Origin: an uncultured Paraprevotella sp.
GTDB lineage: Bacteria > Bacteroidota > Bacteroidia > Bacteroidales > Bacteroidaceae
Assembly (NCBI GenBank): GCA_947177395.1
Contig: CAMWUI010000001.1
Coordinates: forward strand, 62,001 to 126,000
Direction of reading: 5' to 3'
Length of the DNA stretch: 64,000 bases
The first letter of the stretch is position 1; each line of letters begins with the position of its first letter. The notes below the pieces were generated by a model that saw nothing but the letters and a program-made list of their open reading frames with translations, made no database searches and was not told where the DNA came from. Positions 59,897 through 64,000 of the stretch are shown here, in pieces. The position numbers were made by a program, and so were the translations under genes.

Positions 59897-62512
59897 ATGA
59901 AGAAAATGAATAAAATAGGATGGAAGGGAGGTATGCTGTCGCTGTTCCTTTCCATCGGGGGCGGCTTGCAGGCCGCCGTTCTGCCCGCTGTGCCCGATTC
60001 GGTTTATCTGTTCGCCTACAACCCCGACAACACCGGCGGGCGGAGCGGACTGCAGTTCGCCTGGAGCGGCAACCGCGCGGTATGGACTTCCGTTGGGGGC
60101 GGCCACCAGTTTGTGAAGAGTGATTTCGGAGCCTGGGGCTCCGGCAAGCGAATGTTCAATCCCAGCCTGCTATTGTCGCCGGACGGACTGTGGCGTTGCG
60201 TATGGCAAGTGGGAGACCGGAACAATCAGTTTGCCGTGACCTACACCCCTGATTTCGTAAGCTGGCAGCCACAGGATTATCCTTATATGGAAGGAGTGGG
60301 GCAGTGTCTGGAGCCCGTATTGTCCTACGACGGGGCCAATCGTCTTTATCAAGTTGTCTTTAAGACATCCGACGGAAGATGTTATCGTACCGTATCTTCC
60401 GATTTCTATCATTTCGGCAAGCCTGAACCCGTGTCGGAGAATATGCATCGTCCGCAGACACAAGAGGTGAAAGTGGGCGGTCAGACATATACGGGGCAGA
60501 TATATAAGGTTCCTTTTGATCGGTTGGACCGTTTGGTCAAGGCGGCCGAATCGGTTGCTTGGTGGGGTGTGAAAAACGGAGAACTGGCGCGTGACAACGA
60601 GACCCGTTTTGCCGGGCTGAAACCTCTGGAAGCGCAGTTCATTATCGATGCTTCCGAACGGAAAGACATCAGCGACAAGTTGATAGGTATCTTTTTTGAA
60701 GATATCAACTATGCCGCCGACGGAGGTCTGTATGCGGAATTGGTGCAGAATCGTGATTTCGAATACGAGCCGTCCGACCGCAGGGGGGATAAGAACTGGA
60801 ATGCCACTTATGCCTGGACGCTGAAAGGCGAAGGAGGACACTTTACGGTGGAAACGGAAACGCCTGTCCATCCGAACAATCCGCATTATGCGGTACTGCG
60901 GACCGATGGTGCGGGAAATGTAGCTTTGCAAAACAGTGGCTATGACGGTATTGTCGTGCGCAAGGGAGAAAAGTACGATCTTTCCCTGTTTGTCCGCCAG
61001 TTGGAAGGAAAGGGAGGCAAATTGCGCGTGCGTGTACTCGACGGCAATCGGGTTGTGGCACAGACCGTGTTGGCGGCTCCTCCGGCTGGAAAGTGGAAGA
61101 AACAGACGGCGGTACTGAAGGCTGCGGCCGATGCCGACCGGGCAGTGCTCAGTGTGGAACCCCTCGGGAGCGGCCGGGTGGCTTTGGATATGGTCTCCCT
61201 GTTTCCGCAGAACACGTTCAAAGGGCGTAAGAACGGTCTTAGGCGCGACCTGGCCCAGACGTTGGCTGATTTGAAACCCCGTTTCATGCGCTTTCCCGGC
61301 GGATGTGTGGCGCATGGCGACGGACTGCATAATACCTACAACTGGAAAGAGACCATCGGACCGCTGGAAGCCCGCAAGCCCCAGCGCAACCTTTGGGGCT
61401 ATCACCAGACCAAGGGGTTGGGCTATTACGAATACTTCCAGTTCTGTGAAGACCTGGGATGCGAGCCGTTGCCGGTACTGGCTGCCGGGGTGAGTTGTCA
61501 GAACTCGGCCGATGGCGGTCACGGACAGCAAGGTGGCATTCCGATGGACAAGATGGAAGCTTATGTGCAGGATGTGCTCGATCTGATAGAATGGGCCAAC
61601 GGTGATGCCCGGACCACGGTGTGGGGACGGAAACGGGCAGAGCAAGGACATACCAAGCCTTTCGGTTTGAAATATATAGGTATCGGCAACGAGGATTTGA
61701 TTTCCAAAACCTTCGAGGAACGTTACCTGATGATTATCAGGGCTGTGAAAGAAAAATACCCCGATATCGTCGTGTGCGGGACCACCGGCCCGTGGTGTGA
61801 AGGCAGCGACTACGAACGCGGCTGGCAGCTGGCTGGGGAGCATCATATAGATATGGTGGACGAACATTATTATCAGTCACCCGGCTGGTTCATCCACCAT
61901 CAGGACTATTATGACCAGTACGACCGCCAGGGTTCGAAAGTGTATCTGGGTGAGTATGCCGCCCATGCTCCCGGCCGTTCCAGCACAGTAGAGACCGCTC
62001 TGTGCGAGGCCATGCACATCTGTGGGATGGAGCGCAACGGGGATGTGGTGGCGATGAGTTCTTACGCGCCTTTGCTGGCCAAGGAGAATCATACGCAATG
62101 GAATCCGGATATGATTTATTTCAGCAATACGGAGGTACGTCCTACCGTGGGCTACTATGTTCAGCAGATGTGTGGCAACCATGCCGGCGACGAGTATATA
62201 AGCAGTACCTTTACGGTGAATGAAGCGAGAAACGGAGTGCGCGAGCGTCTGGCCGTGAGCACCGTGCGCGACAGCCGGTCGGGACGTGTGTACATCAAAC
62301 TGGTGAATCTCCTGCCCCAGCCAGTAAAAGGTCGTTTCTCTCTGTCGGGATTAGCGGATTGTGTGAAGAACGGAACGACGGAGGCCGGTCTGACAGTCCT
62401 GACGGGACGTTACGATGATACGCAGGCTCGTCCGGTGAAGAAAACCCTGACGGTGGGAGAGGAATTCACGTATGAATTGCCGGCCTATTCTTTCAGTTTG
62501 ATTTCTTTGTAA
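59897..62512 (+). CDS. GH51 alpha-L-arabinofuranosidase with an extra N-terminal domain
   Basis: An 871-residue exported enzyme (signal peptide MLSLFLSIGGGLQA). Residues ~30-200 form a beta-propeller-like unit of GH43 type (PDSVYLFAYNPDN; GKRMFNPSLLLSPDGLWRCVW; CLEPVLSYDG). The GH51 part follows: ISDKLIGIFFEDINYAADGGLYAELVQNRDFEY near 260, LKYIGIGNEDL with the acid/base Glu near 595 and KVYLGEYAAHAP with the nucleophile near 680. It should release arabinofuranosyl residues from arabinan or arabinoxylan. A C-terminal beta-sandwich ends it. The N-terminal unit seems to lack the full GH43 triad and may bind substrate. Confidence 0.85.
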   Translation: MKKMNKIGWKGGMLSLFLSIGGGLQAAVLPAVPDSVYLFAYNPDNTGGRSGLQFAWSGNRAVWTSVGGGHQFVKSDFGAWGSGKRMFNPSLLLSPDGLWRCVWQVGDRNNQFAVTYTPDFVSWQPQDYPYMEGVGQCLEPVLSYDGANRLYQVVFKTSDGRCYRTVSSDFYHFGKPEPVSENMHRPQTQEVKVGGQTYTGQIYKVPFDRLDRLVKAAESVAWWGVKNGELARDNETRFAGLKPLEAQFIIDASERKDISDKLIGIFFEDINYAADGGLYAELVQNRDFEYEPSDRRGDKNWNATYAWTLKGEGGHFTVETETPVHPNNPHYAVLRTDGAGNVALQNSGYDGIVVRKGEKYDLSLFVRQLEGKGGKLRVRVLDGNRVVAQTVLAAPPAGKWKKQTAVLKAAADADRAVLSVEPLGSGRVALDMVSLFPQNTFKGRKNGLRRDLAQTLADLKPRFMRFPGGCVAHGDGLHNTYNWKETIGPLEARKPQRNLWGYHQTKGLGYYEYFQFCEDLGCEPLPVLAAGVSCQNSADGGHGQQGGIPMDKMEAYVQDVLDLIEWANGDARTTVWGRKRAEQGHTKPFGLKYIGIGNEDLISKTFEERYLMIIRAVKEKYPDIVVCGTTGPWCEGSDYERGWQLAGEHHIDMVDEHYYQSPGWFIHHQDYYDQYDRQGSKVYLGEYAAHAPGRSSTVETALCEAMHICGMERNGDVVAMSSYAPLLAKENHTQWNPDMIYFSNTEVRPTVGYYVQQMCGNHAGDEYISSTFTVNEARNGVRERLAVSTVRDSRSGRVYIKLVNLLPQPVKGRFSLSGLADCVKNGTTEAGLTVLTGRYDDTQARPVKKTLTVGEEFTYELPAYSFSLISL

Positions 62513-62700
62513 AGATAGATTAATTTCTCATTAAAAAAACTTAAACGTATAGGAGGTATAAGTTTATGTTTGTATTTTTGCAGGTGTAAAACATACACTT
62601 TATGCGTATACATCATGTGAGTATTTAAGTAGTATTGTTTCTCATAATTTGTTTTTTAAGGTTAACGTTTATTGGTAATTGGGAACAGTTTTCTGTGAAG

Positions 62701-62721
62701 AAAGCGGTTCCCGCTTTTTTT
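62701..62721 (+). terminator. Intrinsic terminator in the gap after the GH51 gene
   Basis: Stem AAGCGG / CCGCTT with a three-base loop and eight T lies 189 bases past the arabinofuranosidase stop. A TATTTTTG box (62573-62580) upstream raises the option of a short transcript (about 135 bases) of its own. The 279-base gap (62513-62791) holds nothing else recognisable. Confidence 0.75.
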
Positions 62722-62791
62722 ACGGTTGTTTTATTGTGTTGTGAGCCAAGGAACAGGCTCTGCAATTGTCTGTTCCGGATAATCGGGATGC

Positions 62792-63826
62792 TTACTTGAT
62801 TTGCCGTTTTTCCAGTGCCCGGACATAGCGGGCGGCATTGGCCAGATGCTCGCGGTATGTGCGGGCAAAGTTATGCGTTCCCGAGAAGTCCTCTTTGGCA
62901 CACATGTACAGATAGTCGTGGTGCACGTGGTTCAGCACGGCATCCACTCCGGCAATTGACGGAATGCGGATGGGACCGGGAGGCAGGCCGGTGTTGCGAT
63001 ATGTGTTGTACGGACTCTCCACCTCCAGATGCTTATGGTAGATGCGCCTCAGGCCGAAATCTTTTAGGGCGAACTTGACGGTCGGGTCGGCCTGCAACGG
63101 CATGCCTGTGCGCAGGCGGTTGATATACATGCCGGCTATCATCGGCTTCTCCCCGTTGTTGGCCGTTTCTTCATCCACTATGGAAGCCAGTGTCACCGCT
63201 TCTATGGGCGTCAGGCCTGCTTCCTCAGCCAGTTGTCTGCGGCGTTCCGTCCAGAAAGCGTCGTGTTCGCGTGCCATACGGTCGAAAAACGCCTCCGGAC
63301 TCATGTCCCAATACACCTCATACGTGTTGGGGATAAACAGAGCGGGCAGGGTAGCCGTGTCGTAGCCGTACCGGGCCGTGAACACGGTGTCCCCGAATGT
63401 CTGTGCCCATGTCGCCGAGTCGGTCATCAGTCTGTCGCCCAGTACGGCGGCCAGTCTGTTCAGGGTGCGCACGCCGGGCAATGTCAGTTTCAGCGGAGTC
63501 TGTCGCCCCTGTTTCAGTTTGCGGAACAGACGCAGCCCGTTGTCGCCGCTTTCAAGGACATACCGTCCGGTATGTAGTCGGTAACCGGTGAGTCTGGCCG
63601 CCAGACGGAATCCCGTCGCTGTCCATGTGTCGCCGACGGTCCGTATGTGGTTGTATACGGAATCCGTCGTGTCGTCCGCGTCTATATATAGGTAGGTGCC
63701 GTCTGCCGTATCGATCGGTTTCAGCCACATCCGCCAGAGAGTTATGCCGCCGGCAAGGACAGCCGTCAGTAGCAGGACAGCCGTCAGGATAAGACCATAT
63801 TTACGTTTGCAAAAGTCTGGTTTCAT
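62792..63826 (-). CDS. mltG: Endolytic murein transglycosylase MltG
   Basis: A 344-residue inner membrane enzyme that cuts nascent peptidoglycan to end glycan growth. One N-terminal anchor (LILTAVLLLTAVLAGGITLW) precedes a LysM-like fold and the YceG catalytic part. ASIVDEETANNGEKPMIAGMYINRL near residue 218 holds the catalytic Glu, and QADPTVKFAL with IRIPSIAGVDAVLNHVHHDYLYMCA complete the site. Length is normal. Confidence 0.92.
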   Translation of the reverse strand: MKPDFCKRKYGLILTAVLLLTAVLAGGITLWRMWLKPIDTADGTYLYIDADDTTDSVYNHIRTVGDTWTATGFRLAARLTGYRLHTGRYVLESGDNGLRLFRKLKQGRQTPLKLTLPGVRTLNRLAAVLGDRLMTDSATWAQTFGDTVFTARYGYDTATLPALFIPNTYEVYWDMSPEAFFDRMAREHDAFWTERRRQLAEEAGLTPIEAVTLASIVDEETANNGEKPMIAGMYINRLRTGMPLQADPTVKFALKDFGLRRIYHKHLEVESPYNTYRNTGLPPGPIRIPSIAGVDAVLNHVHHDYLYMCAKEDFSGTHNFARTYREHLANAARYVRALEKRQIK

Positions 63827-63923
63827 AGAATGTTCTTTTTAAAATGAGTACAAACATACGGATTTTTCCGCATTTTTGTGTAAGTTTGCGCATCTTTATA
63901 TATTATATAGAACAGACAAAACG

Positions 63924-64000
63924 ATGAGAAAGATTTTATGGTCGGCCGCGCTTATGGCGGCCCTGCCTCTTCAGGCACAGCGGAAGGCCTCCGTATCATT
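63924..64000 (+). CDS. N-terminus of an exported protein, cut by the window edge
   Basis: Twenty-five codons from ATG at 63924 give a signal peptide (ILWSAALMAALPLQAQ) and start of a mature chain. A TAAGTTTG box (63881-63888) fits a promoter. The product cannot be named. Confidence 0.55.
   Translation, partial: MRKILWSAALMAALPLQAQRKASVS

Noticed and set aside
60170..61867. Long minus-strand frame (565 codons) opposite the GH51 gene
   Set aside because: Shadow of the arabinofuranosidase; codon pattern mirrors the sense gene and no motif is present.

Overview
This window looks like chromosomal DNA from a member of the order Bacteroidales, close to Bacteroides or Parabacteroides. The main evidence is recurrent Bacteroidetes-type promoters (TTTG, 19-20 bases, TAnnTTTG), 6-bladed beta-propeller lipoproteins, DUF1573 and DUF6359 proteins, a Wzi/Wzc/Wza capsule set and an adjacent methylmalonyl-CoA mutase pair. 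The genus cannot be fixed by reading alone.

Layout. 1-2.4 kb: minus-strand aromatic amino acid operon (pheA, an aminotransferase, start of a DAHP synthase). It is preceded by a previously unannotated 35-codon leader peptide with ten consecutive Tyr/Phe codons and a competing terminator/antiterminator, a textbook-style phenylalanine attenuator. 2.5-5.6 kb: a TPR protein and a Zn/Cd-type P1B ATPase. 5.8-23 kb: a very long run of minus-strand genes. It starts with a polyprenol-phosphate-sugar synthase (GT2) and a GT-C-like membrane protein, then a small exported NVEALA-like protein, a 6-bladed beta-propeller lipoprotein, a thioredoxin-like/DUF1573 protein, a signal peptidase I, a second GT-C/GT2 pair and a DUF1573 lipoprotein. 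It ends in an RND efflux set with two different permeases.

23.2-28 kb: a rearranged, partly inverted second copy of the cassette 'GT-C membrane protein, small exported protein, propeller'. Its first gene is truncated, an IS982-family element with a 6-bp target duplication sits inside it, and a perfect 121-bp direct repeat marks both edges. A third propeller gene follows in an operon with BlaI/BlaR1-like regulators (26.7-30.3 kb), whose promoter carries three inverted repeats.

30.5-36.4 kb: mutB and mutA with a canonical promoter, and a divergent AspT-type transporter. 36.4-37.3 kb: a repeat-rich gap, then tRNA-Ala(GGC). 37.3-41.2 kb: three GT2 glycosyltransferases and a cobalamin-binding radical SAM protein. 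41.3-48.8 kb: a lipocalin-like lipoprotein, Wzi, RNase Y, a probable 6S RNA, ZapA, a coiled-coil partner, an unknown protein, RmlA and a WcaJ/WbaP-type initiating transferase.

49-58.6 kb: Wzc-type tyrosine kinase, HAD phosphatase, a 1189-residue exported modular protein with a T9SS-like tail, ManA, Wza-type export lipoprotein, a 44-residue membrane peptide and a DUF6359 lipoprotein. 58.6-64 kb: an unknown gene that may be leaderless, a BACON-like lipoprotein, a GH51 arabinofuranosidase with an extra N-terminal domain, MltG and the start of another exported protein. Surface polysaccharide synthesis (RmlA, ManA, initiating transferase, GT2s, Wzc, Wza, Wzi) is the main theme of the second half. 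Export and possible glycosylation of small secreted proteins is the most intriguing theme of the first half.
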